A stretch of 64,000 nucleotides of DNA from Candidatus Paceibacterota bacterium (GCA_035530615.1 DATKUL010000002.1:744001-808000), one strand, 5' to 3'. Positions 18,459-27,821 are shown, numbered from the stretch's first letter. Notes: a model not told the origin generated them from the sequence alone. Numbers and translations: made by a program.

Positions 18459-18564
18459 GGATTTCCTTTTCAATCTGTAGAAGTTGCGTGGGATTTGGTA
18501 GCGCCTTGGGGGGCGCCTTTTACGAGAGTCATCTCCATATTGAGATCTCTATACGAAGCAGTCC

Positions 18565-18960
18565 TCAATAAGCGACTCCTGAAGCAAGCAGCACGTTCCC
18601 GTATGCATGGAAATCACCGGTACGTACAATCCCCCGAGCCTCAAGTGCGAGTTTTTTGAACTCGAGATGAGGGACTGGGAAACTTTTGGCGCGCGGGAAG
18701 ATCTTTTGGATCTCGGCCGAACGGCTATCTGGACTAGGCAAAACTTCATTGGCAAAGTAGAACTGCTCCACTTCAAGTTCAAGTGCCAGCATGTTGAGAA
18801 CCTCTAGAACGGTGGGCATATTGGCCCCCATTGTCAGATCAATGCACGGCACACCTTTGGGAATTGGAAAACCAGCATCAGTGACCACCAGTCGGTCGTA
18901 ATGTCCCATCGCCGCCACCAGGGCTGCGATGTCGCGATTGAGAATCCCGGTCTTTTTCAT
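18565..18960 (-). CDS. RbsD/FucU-family sugar mutarotase
   Basis: A 131-residue protein with the family N-terminus MKKTGILNRDIAALVAAMGHYD, in which His20 is the conserved catalytic residue, and DAGFPIPKGV following. RbsD converts beta-pyranose to the furanose form used by ribokinase. It overlaps the upstream MBL gene by 4 nt. A GC-rich hairpin lies in the 106-nt gap to the binding-protein gene. Confidence 0.93.
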   Translation of the reverse strand: MKKTGILNRDIAALVAAMGHYDRLVVTDAGFPIPKGVPCIDLTMGANMPTVLEVLNMLALELEVEQFYFANEVLPSPDSRSAEIQKIFPRAKSFPVPHLEFKKLALEARGIVRTGDFHAYGNVLLASGVAY

Positions 18961-19835
18961 GCGTTTTCCTTTTCGTCTAGAGGCCGGCGGCTAGCAGTGC
19001 CCGCGGCAAGGTGAAGTTCAGCGATGGATAAATCTGATGCGGATTTCCACGATGGATGCCGCTCAAAAGTCTCGTTCTCATGCACGATGACAAGTCGGTC
19101 AGTGCTTCCTGTAATGGAGATCATCTCGTCAATAGTGACCAGGTTGTTCCACGCGCCGCCGCCGCCAAATCCGACGGCAATGTACTCACCGCTCTTATTT
19201 ATTCCTTCGGCGTTCTGGTAGCTATAAAGATTGTCGCCCGCCAAAACCCAGTTCTCCTTGGGCGTTGAAACGACGACGTATTGAGAGCCATCTGAATGCG
19301 TATCAAATGCGGGTCGTAAATCGAGCCCGGGCAGCAGATCCTCTACAACGCCCTCAACGAGTGTGAGCTGACCTTTCTCTTTTAGTTCCAGCAAGTACAT
19401 GACATCGGCAGGATCCAGCGCCCCCGTGAGTTGGCCAAATTTCGGGCCCTTGGCCATCGCCCACTGCCAGTGCTCAATCTCCCTGCGCTGCAAGTAGACG
19501 TGCGCATTAGGAAACTTGGAAAGATTGCCTACATGGTCATAGTGTGCGTGCGTCAAAATGACAGTATCGATTTCCTCTGGCTTCACACCGACGCTTGCCA
19601 GCACAACGTCAGCATCGCGCCAATTCACCACGTCATAGCGTGCTCCTAAGTCGCCGCCGTATGTCGCCTCGTCGTAGCCAACATCAACCAGAACTTTGTG
19701 GCCGTGGCCCTCTAAATAAACATATGAGTAGGGGAATTGCCTCACACCTTCATTCCAGTGACCAAAGAGAATGCACCCGACCGGTTGCGTCATGCAGCGG
19801 GCGTACTCCAACATCCAAATCGACCAATCGCTCAT
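18957..19835 (-). CDS. Metallo-beta-lactamase-fold hydrolase (lactonase-like)
   Basis: A 292-residue MBL-fold enzyme with the metal motif THAHYDHVG (near residues 94-102) and downstream metal residues in FDTHSDGSQYVV and AGDNLYSYQN. It resembles the quorum-quenching and gluconolactonase-like N-acyl homoserine lactonase group. Within a sugar operon a lactonase for a sugar acid lactone is the more likely role. It overlaps both neighbours by 4 nt, so it belongs to the operon. Confidence 0.87.
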   Translation of the reverse strand: MSDWSIWMLEYARCMTQPVGCILFGHWNEGVRQFPYSYVYLEGHGHKVLVDVGYDEATYGGDLGARYDVVNWRDADVVLASVGVKPEEIDTVILTHAHYDHVGNLSKFPNAHVYLQRREIEHWQWAMAKGPKFGQLTGALDPADVMYLLELKEKGQLTLVEGVVEDLLPGLDLRPAFDTHSDGSQYVVVSTPKENWVLAGDNLYSYQNAEGINKSGEYIAVGFGGGGAWNNLVTIDEMISITGSTDRLVIVHENETFERHPSWKSASDLSIAELHLAAGTASRRPLDEKENA

Positions 19836-20308
19836 GACGCTCCCCTTAAGAATCGTGGTCGGCCTTCAGGAGCGAATTCGTAGAACCACATCAGTGCACA
19901 GGAATTACGGAAAGCACGATAGGCAAGGCGCAACGCCTTCGCAGACTCACCATCAATTCCAAAATTTGCTATCGCATTGGCTTGATCGCCTAAAAACTTT
20001 ATATCTCGAACAATTTGACCGATAAGGCCGTCCTTCGCTGCGCTCTCGTATCGAGTCGCGATCTGCTCTGCTGCTTCATTACAAATGGCGGCCAATTCGT
20101 AAGCCAGCGCGACCACGCCCTTTGGCGAATCGCCCTGCAATCCTGCGGCACCGATGCGAATCACCAGTCGCTTAGTGCGCTTCATCGTTGGCAGAAGATC
20201 GTGGGCCAGTTGATTCAACTCAGCGTTCAATCCCGGCACGAGATTCCACACCTCTTCGTGACTGTGCTCTGCCACCATTAACTGATCAACTCCGCCGTTG
20301 TTTTTCAT
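19832..20308 (-). CDS. Unknown operon protein, alpha-helical
   Basis: A 158-residue, mostly helical protein I do not recognise. It has LLPTMKRTKRLVIRIGAAGLQGDSP near the middle and an arginine-rich C-terminus (FAPEGRPRFLRG). It overlaps the MBL gene and the kinase gene by 4 nt each, so it must be translated with them and probably serves the same pathway, perhaps as a small accessory or regulatory subunit. Confidence 0.75.
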   Translation of the reverse strand: MKNNGGVDQLMVAEHSHEEVWNLVPGLNAELNQLAHDLLPTMKRTKRLVIRIGAAGLQGDSPKGVVALAYELAAICNEAAEQIATRYESAAKDGLIGQIVRDIKFLGDQANAIANFGIDGESAKALRLAYRAFRNSCALMWFYEFAPEGRPRFLRGAS

Positions 20309-21234
20309 TCTGCGACCTTCTCTAACGAAAGCTCGCGCATAAAACTTTCCACTTCAGCGGCAGCAGGAGCAGCCAGTGCGGCTCCGCGTCGAGTGACAGA
20401 AAGACTGGCCGCATGCACTGCCTGACGAGCGGCGTCGAAAAGATTCTCACCATAAGAAAGTCGTGCACTCAAATAACCGCAGAGCGTGTCACCAGCACCA
20501 ACCGTGTCCACAGAATCCACAGTAGGTGCCAAGATCATTTCCGATGAAGTGCCATCGCTCACAAATGCGCCCTTAGCGCCAAGAGTGATAACAATCTCTT
20601 TGCAACCAAGCATTTTTCGAAGCGAATTCGCCTGCTCTTCAAGAGTAAAGGTCTCGCTGGTGAGTGATGCGGCCTCCACTTGATTCGGGACCAAAACATC
20701 AATGAATCCAACATACGCATCCAACGCAGCCACCGGCGCTGGAGTAAGCACTACTCGCACTCCTGCCTCTTTCGCAATGCGTGCTGCTGCGACCGCACCG
20801 GATGCGGGAAGTTCCAACTGCAATAACAAGACATCTGACGAGCGAATCAAACCTGCATGCCGATTGACGAAACTCTCATCGGCCAAATCATTAGCGCGCG
20901 GAATAATGATGATCGAGTTATCGCCATTAGCACTCACAACTGGAAGTCCGACCCCAGTGCCAATCTCGGCGTCGCGCTCTACGCCAGTGGAGTCAATTCC
21001 CTCATTCTTAAGTACCTCAAGAAAGGTGTCACCAAAAGAATCGGCGCCTACGCGACCGAGCATGAAACTCTGCGCCCCCGCGCGGGATGCAGCCACCGCC
21101 TGGTTGAACCCTTTGCCACCTACTGCAATTGCAAAATCATTTCCGCGAATCGTCTCTCCTGAGGCAGGGCGGCGCGATGTGTACGCCACCAGGTCCATCA
21201 TGAAGCTACCGAGCACACAGACGCGTCCGCTCAC
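20305..21234 (-). CDS. PfkB-family sugar kinase (ribokinase-like)
   Basis: A 309-residue ribokinase-family enzyme: GGKGFNQAVAASRAG (PfkB signature 1, residues 39-53) and DTVGAGDTLCGYL (signature 2, near residue 248) with the catalytic Asp in GAGD. It would phosphorylate the imported sugar. It overlaps the SIS gene upstream by 4 nt. Confidence 0.93.
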   Translation of the reverse strand: MSGRVCVLGSFMMDLVAYTSRRPASGETIRGNDFAIAVGGKGFNQAVAASRAGAQSFMLGRVGADSFGDTFLEVLKNEGIDSTGVERDAEIGTGVGLPVVSANGDNSIIIIPRANDLADESFVNRHAGLIRSSDVLLLQLELPASGAVAAARIAKEAGVRVVLTPAPVAALDAYVGFIDVLVPNQVEAASLTSETFTLEEQANSLRKMLGCKEIVITLGAKGAFVSDGTSSEMILAPTVDSVDTVGAGDTLCGYLSARLSYGENLFDAARQAVHAASLSVTRRGAALAAPAAAEVESFMRELSLEKVAE

Positions 21235-21884
21235 ATTTTCTCCGACGATGTCTCAGGGGACGAAAGTTGCTTGCCCAAAGCCCCCGATGGGTGCCTGCGT
21301 GCAAAATCCTCCGGCGTAAAATTCCGCGCCGCCATCAGCGCACTAGCCAGCGCATCACCCAATGCCAATGTCACGGTCGTCGATGAAGTCGGCGCCAAAT
21401 TCAAAGGATCGGCCTCACGCGAAATGGAAATATCCAGCACTACATCAGCGATCCTTGCCAACGGAGAATCCAGTTGCCCTGTCATTGCCAGAACATGGAC
21501 CCCTGAGTTCTTTGCCATCTGGGCAATCGCACAAACTTCACCAGTCGCACCAGAGTTTGAGATAGCAATAAGGACATCGCCTTCGACAAGCACCCCTGAA
21601 TCCCCGTGAAGGGAATCTGCAGCGTGCAGGAAGAAGGAGGGTGTCCCAGTACTCGAAAATGTGGCCGCGATCTTGGCACCGACGAGTCCAGATTTTCCTA
21701 AACCGGTGACTACGACACGACCTTGGCAAAGGAGAAGAGGCGCCAAAGATCGCTCGACCTGAACATCCAACCGAGACAGAAGTCCCTTCAACTCTGATAT
21801 CTCAGACTGCACAGCAGAACGAGCCGCGGCCGCGGCCCGCTCGGCTTGCGCCTGATCTACGCGAGAGTCCAACGATTTCACCAT
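21231..21884 (-). CDS. SIS-domain sugar-phosphate isomerase (KpsF/GutQ-like, no CBS)
   Basis: A 217-residue SIS protein. GLGKSGLVGAKIAATFSSTG (near residues 60-79), the HAADSLHGDSG loop and AISNSGATGE are typical of arabinose-5-phosphate isomerases of the KpsF/GutQ/KdsD group. The CBS pair normally found after the SIS domain is absent. It is the first gene of the sugar operon, so a catabolic aldose-ketose isomerisation, not lipopolysaccharide synthesis, is the likely role. The perfect palindrome TGTAATCGATTACA lies 11 nt before its start. Confidence 0.88.
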   Translation of the reverse strand: MVKSLDSRVDQAQAERAAAAARSAVQSEISELKGLLSRLDVQVERSLAPLLLCQGRVVVTGLGKSGLVGAKIAATFSSTGTPSFFLHAADSLHGDSGVLVEGDVLIAISNSGATGEVCAIAQMAKNSGVHVLAMTGQLDSPLARIADVVLDISISREADPLNLAPTSSTTVTLALGDALASALMAARNFTPEDFARRHPSGALGKQLSSPETSSEKM

Positions 21885-21894
21885 ATTAGGCTCC

Positions 21895-21908
21895 TGTAAT
21901 CGATTACA
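21895..21908. promoter_or_regulatory. LacI-type operator of the sugar operon
   Basis: TGTAATCGATTACA is a perfect 14-bp palindrome with the central CG expected of LacI/GalR operators, placed directly in front of the first operon gene. The LacI regulator at the end of the operon is the natural ligand. Confidence 0.75.
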
Positions 21909-22010
21909 TATTCGATTTCTGAACCATAAAGGCAGTCATATCCCCTGTCAACACCAGAAGGTAACGATTTGGCAACATTAATTCAGATGAGGGACAGCCC
22001 GGTCAATAAG

Positions 22011-22235
22011 CCCCGAATGGTCCCTCTTCCCGAATCTATCGTCGGCCGGAACGTGCTCTACATACCCAAGGTCATCGGTGACTCCATGATCGATGGCGGA
22101 GCCACGGTCATGACTTTCTCAAAGAAGGATGGGCACATCTGGCTGCTACCAGCCAATGATTCCTATGCCTAAATCACCGGTGACGCTTGTGAGATGTTGG
22201 GCAAGGTCACTGCGGTTCCGCGGAGTGCCCAATAG
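22011..22235 (+). pseudogene. Decayed lexA fragment (C-terminal domain)
   Basis: The translated segment keeps [16 protein letters not shown], the basic Lys region [17 protein letters not shown] and, after an in-frame TAA at 22170-22172, ITGDACEMLGKVTAV, all nearly identical to LexA at 11931. The winged HTH, the cleavage site and the ~30 residues between DSMID and GEATVKTF are missing. A stop codon and an internal deletion make it non-functional. It probably came from a duplication or a transferred fragment that ended next to the restriction island. Confidence 0.85.
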
Positions 22236-22270
22236 AAGTTGGTCGAATCTAGGGTAGTTAAACTCCATTT

Positions 22271-22747
22271 GTGTCAAAAAGGATTTCGCACATCGAACAG
22301 GAACTGTCGTGGGCATCCAGCCCAGCGGTGCGCAAGTCGATGCTAGGTAATAAGAGTAGGGACACTAAACCCGAACTCGTCGTCCGTCGACATTTGCACG
22401 CGGCCGGCCTGCGTTATCGCGTCCACGCAAGGCCCATCAAAACCTGGAATAGAAGAGCCGACATCGTCTTCTCTCGCGCTAAGACAGCAATATTTATTAA
22501 CGGTTGCTATTGGCACGGCTACCCTAAGCACTACGTGGAACCCAAAACAAATACGGATTACTGGTCACATAAAATCGAAAGGAACAAGGAGCGGGACGCC
22601 GAAACATTTAGGCGGCTAAGGAATGAAAAGTGGTTGGTAATTCCCGTCTGGGAGCACGAAAACTTAGTTGCGAGAGCCGAAAAAATAGCGATTAGAGTCC
22701 GTAAACGCATTAATCACTTGGACCAAAATGGCTCATCCAAATTCTAA
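22271..22747 (+). CDS. vsr: Very short patch repair endonuclease Vsr
   Basis: A 158-residue Vsr that repairs T:G mismatches left by deamination of 5-methylcytosine. Landmarks are Asp64 in RRADIVF (equivalent of the catalytic Asp), FINGCYWHGYP with His82, and WLVIPVWEHE. The GTG start at 22271 is used. It faces the methyltransferase operon and its last 4 nt overlap the end of the neighbouring restriction-enzyme candidate. Confidence 0.94.
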   Translation: MSKRISHIEQELSWASSPAVRKSMLGNKSRDTKPELVVRRHLHAAGLRYRVHARPIKTWNRRADIVFSRAKTAIFINGCYWHGYPKHYVEPKTNTDYWSHKIERNKERDAETFRRLRNEKWLVIPVWEHENLVARAEKIAIRVRKRINHLDQNGSSKF

Positions 22748-23361
22748 TTTATCTCCTTGCCGCCGACCAATGCAGTAAAGGTCGGGGCAGATATAAGGGT
22801 AAGGGCTTTCAATTCTGCGATTAAATCGTCAAAGCCGGGTTCGTTAGCGATAACGACTCTTTCGAGATTGGTAACGTCTCCTTTCTCGATTTTCTTTTGG
22901 ACACCGTCTGCTTCATGCGAATGCAAGGTTACGAGGAAAGAACGTGAGCGCCTGTAGACGGCTCGTAGTGCAAATGATTCTAGGTCCGCTTGTTTATAAC
23001 GTTCCCGCAAACTGGTTTTTGCCGAAATGACAATCGGACCAAATTCCTCGGAATATAGGAGAAGATCGAATTTGGCATTGGGCACAAATTGAACCTCAGC
23101 GCCCATGTAGAAAGGAACAATTCCTTCCTTGATCAATACGCAGGCTAGGACCAGTTCAAAAAATTGACCGTTCAGACTTGACGAGTAGTGGGACTCTTCA
23201 ACTTTCTTCCAAGTCATGTCCATGTATTTTGAGGCACTCTCATAATTGATGTCTGCAAGGGAAGGCTGGATCTCTAGAAGCGCTTTGCCGGCTTCCGATG
23301 AGTGATTCCGTTTGAGAACTCCATGCTCGACTAGGTAATCAGCAATAGGCGATTCAGTCAC
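22744..23361 (-). CDS. Candidate type II restriction endonuclease (PD-(D/E)XK)
   Basis: A 205-residue protein. Residues near 105-120 read KFDLLLYSEEFGPIVISAKTSLRERYKQADLE, of which FDLLL, ISAKTS and RERYKQADLE fit a PD-(D/E)XK nuclease core with a variant SAK; the acidic residues FELVL lie 45 residues upstream. It follows the C5 methyltransferase at 2 nt, so it is the likely cognate nuclease. Recognition site unknown. The call rests on core motif and context only. Confidence 0.7.
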   Translation of the reverse strand: MTESPIADYLVEHGVLKRNHSSEAGKALLEIQPSLADINYESASKYMDMTWKKVEESHYSSSLNGQFFELVLACVLIKEGIVPFYMGAEVQFVPNAKFDLLLYSEEFGPIVISAKTSLRERYKQADLESFALRAVYRRSRSFLVTLHSHEADGVQKKIEKGDVTNLERVVIANEPGFDDLIAELKALTLISAPTFTALVGGKEIN

Positions 23362-23363
23362 TT

Positions 23364-24296
23364 TTACCTTCCAAAGCTATCGAGATGCTCGATCATAGAC
23401 TTGGCAACGGCTTCCACAACAGGTACTGCCACGGAATTACCGAACTGACGATACATCTGGGTCCTCGAAACCGGCACCTTGAAGGATTTGGGAAATCCCA
23501 TAATCGCCTTACATTCGGCTTCTGAAAGAAGTCGAAGCCCTGTCGGACCGTCCTGGACGAAGGTGCCCGTAAGTCTCTGTATCTTGTGATAAGTCGCAAC
23601 GAGAGTTTTGACCTGGATCTCACTTTCGGTGGTTACTATTTCGGGTCGGCCATCATCGACTTTATTCATGTAAACCTTCTGCAAATGCTTTGAGATTGAC
23701 AAATCATCACGACCCGTCTCAATAAACTTCCCAATCCCAACTTTTCCTTTTCTCGGACTTGGATATAGAAATTCCGCCGACTTCACTTTCTTACGATTAA
23801 AACCCACGATATAAATGCGTGCTCGTTTTTGTGGTACGCGAAAATTAGCAGCGTCCAAAATACGATATTCCACCCTGTAACCGAGATCGTTCAATGTCTC
23901 CAAAATGATCTTCAAGGTGCGGCCATGATCGTGGGTGACTAAGCCGGACACATTTTCGAGAAGAAATGCCTTCGGTTTGTGATGTGCAATTATACGAGCA
24001 ATATCGTGAAAAAGAGTCCCCTGAGTTTCGTGTTCAAAACCCTGTCGCTTTCCAATTGAACTAAATGGCTGACAAGGAAAGCCGCCCACCAAGATATCAA
24101 AGCGTGGGATATCAGCTTCATCAATTTGTGTGATATCCCCAGCAGGAAATTCCCCAAAATTCGCAAAATAAGTTTTCTGGGCGAATTGATCCCACTCGCT
24201 GGAGAAAACGCACTCGGCCCCATTACGTTCGAAAGCTAAACGCATTCCACCAATTCCTGCAAAGAGGTCTATGAAGCGGTGTTTATGACTCATCAA
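23364..24296 (-). CDS. dcm: DNA (cytosine-5) methyltransferase
   Basis: A 310-residue C5 methyltransferase with motif I DLFAGIGG (residues 10-17), the PCQ motif with Cys75 in GGFPCQPFS, motif VI ENVSG (114-118) and motif VIII QKRARIYI (156-163). The target recognition region is short, ending in motif IX/X with GNSVAVPVVEAV. The expected SAM- and target-binding features are all present. The two neighbours, Vsr and the nuclease candidate, form a normal R-M-repair set. Confidence 0.96.
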   Translation of the reverse strand: MMSHKHRFIDLFAGIGGMRLAFERNGAECVFSSEWDQFAQKTYFANFGEFPAGDITQIDEADIPRFDILVGGFPCQPFSSIGKRQGFEHETQGTLFHDIARIIAHHKPKAFLLENVSGLVTHDHGRTLKIILETLNDLGYRVEYRILDAANFRVPQKRARIYIVGFNRKKVKSAEFLYPSPRKGKVGIGKFIETGRDDLSISKHLQKVYMNKVDDGRPEIVTTESEIQVKTLVATYHKIQRLTGTFVQDGPTGLRLLSEAECKAIMGFPKSFKVPVSRTQMYRQFGNSVAVPVVEAVAKSMIEHLDSFGR

Positions 24297-24320
24297 CGGA
24301 CCTCTCCAAATGCATCACGA

Positions 24321-25103
24321 TTAGCGTAAATGGCGATTTTCTTTCCTGACCTTCGAGACTAGATAATTGAAGTTCTTCGGCAATAAATCCAAGAGATCCC
24401 GAACCGACATGCTCTCATAGTCTACCGTCAGATCGAGTTGCTTAAAGTATTTACTCAATTGTTGCGCTTCGCCCGGTTTATCGGTTAAACCATCTCGAAT
24501 TTTTTTAGTTTTCGGATCAACGTAGAGCAACGTCGCCAAATGTGTCAGCGAGCCATAAGACAATTCTCTTTTACCTGAGATTCGTTCGGCAACCTCCCCG
24601 AAAATCAGAACTGGCGGCACTCCCTTAATTGGTGAATTGGATTCCGCGAGTTGACAGAGGGCATGGTCTGTGTCTGGCCAGTTGTTTCTGAAAACAAAAA
24701 ATGGTCCTGAGACCAAATGGCGGTGGTAAGAACGCGAACTTTCGGTAAGGACCCACCTTTCAATTTCCTCGTCCCTCTTCTTTTGAACATAATTCATATC
24801 CGAACCAACCAGCGTTTGGAATAGAGCGGCCGAGAGCCAGTTCCATACAAGGCGATTTCCTGCTTCTCTTTCAAGAGGCTTTTCGAAACCAAAAAGCTCC
24901 CACAATGTCTTGGCCAAATCCAAGCGAGTCCTGACTGGGTGCCAAATCAGACTCATCCCGAGATCCTCGGACAAACTTGGATCTGCTACAAGTGTCTCCA
25001 ATTTCTCGAACAGATCTAGGGGTCTCGTACGAAGCAATTCCACGTATTTCTTGGAGCCTTCTTCGCCAAACTTCCTCATTTCCAACGCACCATTCACGAT
25101 CAT
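24321..25103 (-). CDS. Unknown protein of the restriction island
   Basis: A 260-residue protein that I do not recognise for certain. It has a helical N-terminus, RLDLAKTLWELFGFEKP, WNWLSAALFQTLVG and the pattern SRSYHRHLVSGPFFVFRNNW (near residues 125-144), with Tyr and His in a conserved-looking Y-x-R-H-L-x-x-GPF layout. Such proteins accompany restriction-type systems, so an accessory role in target handling is inferred. It overlaps the upstream gene by 4 nt and is 24 nt before dcm. Confidence 0.75.
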   Translation of the reverse strand: MIVNGALEMRKFGEEGSKKYVELLRTRPLDLFEKLETLVADPSLSEDLGMSLIWHPVRTRLDLAKTLWELFGFEKPLEREAGNRLVWNWLSAALFQTLVGSDMNYVQKKRDEEIERWVLTESSRSYHRHLVSGPFFVFRNNWPDTDHALCQLAESNSPIKGVPPVLIFGEVAERISGKRELSYGSLTHLATLLYVDPKTKKIRDGLTDKPGEAQQLSKYFKQLDLTVDYESMSVRDLLDLLPKNFNYLVSKVRKENRHLR

Positions 25104-25888
25104 TCGTCACCGCTTTCGATTGCTGCCAGAAAACTGAAATACTCTTGATCGAATACGAATGCTTCTGACACCTCATTGGATCTGTTTGTGATGTCCAGTC
25201 GCTCGACGCTCGTCATTTCGGCAAACTCCGACAAGCCGTCGAAATAGGACCGTGGACACCCCAATTCTTCAAAAATTGCCTTCCAGCCCTCCGCATGGAT
25301 GGAATCCATCTCATCGTCACCGGATACTAGCCAAAGGAAGATTTGTCTCACTACATCGGGGAGAACAAGCGCATCAAACTCGGGGGTAAAAAGCGTCAAT
25401 TTGTTATACAACCCATTCCGATCAGAGATATGAAGCGTCGGAATTCCTTCATCGATCTGAAGCCTCCAAGGTACGCTTAATTGCGAATCCTTTGTAGTCT
25501 TGAGCAAAGACCGACGAGAACTGACAGCCTTCGGAAGCTCCGGCTGGAAATTCTCCAGTATTGCTATAATTACCGGAACACCATTCGAATCTCGACTCAC
25601 TACCTTCATGGTGACAGTTATCTCTTGCGGCGTACTTATTTCAGCCAGGTCAACTTTTAATGTCCCACTTGAGACTTCGACTCTAGCAACTTTCTCGCGA
25701 TGAGTTTGACCAATAACTTTCAGAACAAAAACAAGATCATAAATACTAGGGAGAGAATATTCGGTGAGTCTCCAATCAAAACAGATCTCGTACTTATCTG
25801 TGGCGCCAACTTTTGGAAGCACCTGGGCTCTGAGAACATCATGAGCAAGAGCAATTCGATTTGTATAATTAAATTTAGTTGACATCAT
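25100..25888 (-). CDS. Unknown protein of the restriction island (beta-rich)
   Basis: A 262-residue protein with a beta-rich middle (residues 60-110, alternating hydrophobic strands). The C-terminal part is acidic. It starts inside the GHKL ATPase gene (14-nt overlap), so it is translated with it. Unknown family. Context makes it a partner of the ATPase. Confidence 0.75.
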   Translation of the reverse strand: MMSTKFNYTNRIALAHDVLRAQVLPKVGATDKYEICFDWRLTEYSLPSIYDLVFVLKVIGQTHREKVARVEVSSGTLKVDLAEISTPQEITVTMKVVSRDSNGVPVIIAILENFQPELPKAVSSRRSLLKTTKDSQLSVPWRLQIDEGIPTLHISDRNGLYNKLTLFTPEFDALVLPDVVRQIFLWLVSGDDEMDSIHAEGWKAIFEELGCPRSYFDGLSEFAEMTSVERLDITNRSNEVSEAFVFDQEYFSFLAAIESGDE

Positions 25889-27821
25889 TTACCGCCACAA
25901 CCAAGTCACGATACCTGTCAAAATCTTCAAATTGTGCAAGAAAATCTGGTTTCTGGACCTCTAAAGTCAGATAATTCATCGCGCTGCCCACAATTCCTAA
26001 ACCTTTAGATTCTCTCTTACTTAAGTGCTCTATAAGCTGAAAATCATCAGAAGATTTTGCTAAAGGATTGCCCGATGACATCGCGTATCCCGCTCGCACT
26101 TCAAATTTGTCGCCCACTTTTAATGTTGTAGTTGCTGAACACCTTATTTGAAAGCCCCCCCTGATTTGAACTAGCGAATAATTCGGATTGACCAAAACCG
26201 GCTTTGCTCGCTTCTTCTTCCGACGCTTTCTAACGGGCTTCGGTTTGTTCGCCTCTGAATCATCCGACGATTCTTTTGGCCTCGGCCCTTCAGCTGAAGA
26301 GATCGGGAATATGTTCGCATACCTCAAATCTTCAACTTCATTTTCTTGTAGTTGAACAATATTGAGAATACGCATTACGGACTGTCGGACGTACTTGATT
26401 GTCTCCTCACCAGCAACGGGGGGCAAATACTTCCCATGAAACTTCTCTTCCTCCCATGACCATTTTTCATGCGAAGGGCCCTCGGCGTCGCCCAGGAAAT
26501 CCGCCAAATGTCCGCTGTCGACTATGACCAAGGCTAAATAGCCTGCAATTTTCGAAGAGTTGGCGGACGGAATAAGAATCCCCTCCCTTGAAAAAGTTGC
26601 CGGGGTGTTTGTATTCTCCCGCCTCTTTACTAGGACCGTAAAGGAATCTTCTCGAACCGGTATCCCTTTATTGGTTTCAGGAACAAAAGTGTGAACTCGA
26701 AACTCAACAATTTCTTCGTCGTCCAGTGAATTTCTGATGGACTCTCTCTCCAAAACCGGAATGTCGAGCCCATCCCAATGATTTCGCCGACTCGCTTTAT
26801 CACCGAATTCAACTATCTTGGTTCTCCTCTCCTTGCGAGCAATATAGAGTCTGCACAGCTCAAGAAGCTCTTCCTTCGATTTTGAATTCTTGGTTAGGAG
26901 CGAAATATCAAGACTCTCTAGATTAGACATAATTGTTTCGGAATTGAGGGTGACCGAGAAACCAGACTCATCTCTAACTTCAATTTCGACTATTCCATCT
27001 AAGATAGCTACAAAATAATCCTGGGTAATACACTGCGCCAGCTGTCTGGCTGAAAATCTAGGGTCGCAATAAGGAATCACAATGCTCGTGCCATGCTCGT
27101 TTGGTCTCCTCCTAAGCTTCCAGTCAGAAATGAATTCCTGAACTTCGGATTCATCGGAGCTAGGCACGTGGTATCCCCTATCGTCCTTGATCATCCAATG
27201 ACTCTCAGGCACCCACTTGTGGCCATCCAATTCATGGGTTTTCAAAATGCTTGTACCGAACAATAGATTTCTCGGTTCGTCGGTCAGGCCGGACGTGTCG
27301 CGCGAAGAGAGCACAAGGAATGACTTGATACGGGAACTTTTTGGAAAAACAATTTTCCCAACTCCGTTCTTGCCTCGAGTTCCTTCTTTTTTGTTGGATT
27401 TCCCTGTGGCCCACGTGAAGTAGAAGTAGCTTCCGATTCGCGGATCATCGCTCGGCAGGTCATTTATAGTGGTACCCAAGAGTCCAGTCGTCTTGAAGTC
27501 CTCTATTAGAATGTATTGACAACTCTCATCGATAGTTGGGGCGCTATCCAAACATTTGGTTATGCGGGGAAACTGCTTTTCAAAGTACTTACGCCCGATA
27601 GAACTCGACGCTTGCCCCACAAGGAAATGCATCTTGACTTTGTTTGTTGAGTCCTTGGCATCAATCGCGTTCTGGATCGACTCCCGAATCAGTATCGATT
27701 GACCAGTCAAAACATCCGTATTAGTGAAGAAGTTTGCATGCTGGCTTTCGTTCTCAACAATGTTCTTCTCCTTAATGGTGGCGAGCCACGCTATGTTCGA
27801 TCTGGATTCTGCTGTAGTCAT
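25875..27821 (-). CDS. GHKL-type ATPase (MutL/MORC-like) of the restriction island
   Basis: A 648-residue protein with the Bergerat-fold motifs in order: N box RESIQNAIDA (residues 46-55), G1 IEDFKTTGL (106-114, a variant with DF-KTTG in place of DxGxG) and G2 GTRGKNGVGKIVF (147-159). A long C-terminal region has a basic stretch KPVRKRRKKKRAKP near residue 530. MutL/MORC-like ATPases tied to C5 methylases and Vsr-type nucleases have been described computationally as a restriction-modification class. The protein is probably the motor that decides on cleavage or loads it. The weak G1 motif still leaves the Mg-coordinating Asn of the N box intact. Confidence 0.85.
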   Translation of the reverse strand: MTTAESRSNIAWLATIKEKNIVENESQHANFFTNTDVLTGQSILIRESIQNAIDAKDSTNKVKMHFLVGQASSSIGRKYFEKQFPRITKCLDSAPTIDESCQYILIEDFKTTGLLGTTINDLPSDDPRIGSYFYFTWATGKSNKKEGTRGKNGVGKIVFPKSSRIKSFLVLSSRDTSGLTDEPRNLLFGTSILKTHELDGHKWVPESHWMIKDDRGYHVPSSDESEVQEFISDWKLRRRPNEHGTSIVIPYCDPRFSARQLAQCITQDYFVAILDGIVEIEVRDESGFSVTLNSETIMSNLESLDISLLTKNSKSKEELLELCRLYIARKERRTKIVEFGDKASRRNHWDGLDIPVLERESIRNSLDDEEIVEFRVHTFVPETNKGIPVREDSFTVLVKRRENTNTPATFSREGILIPSANSSKIAGYLALVIVDSGHLADFLGDAEGPSHEKWSWEEEKFHGKYLPPVAGEETIKYVRQSVMRILNIVQLQENEVEDLRYANIFPISSAEGPRPKESSDDSEANKPKPVRKRRKKKRAKPVLVNPNYSLVQIRGGFQIRCSATTTLKVGDKFEVRAGYAMSSGNPLAKSSDDFQLIEHLSKRESKGLGIVGSAMNYLTLEVQKPDFLAQFEDFDRYRDLVVAVNDVN

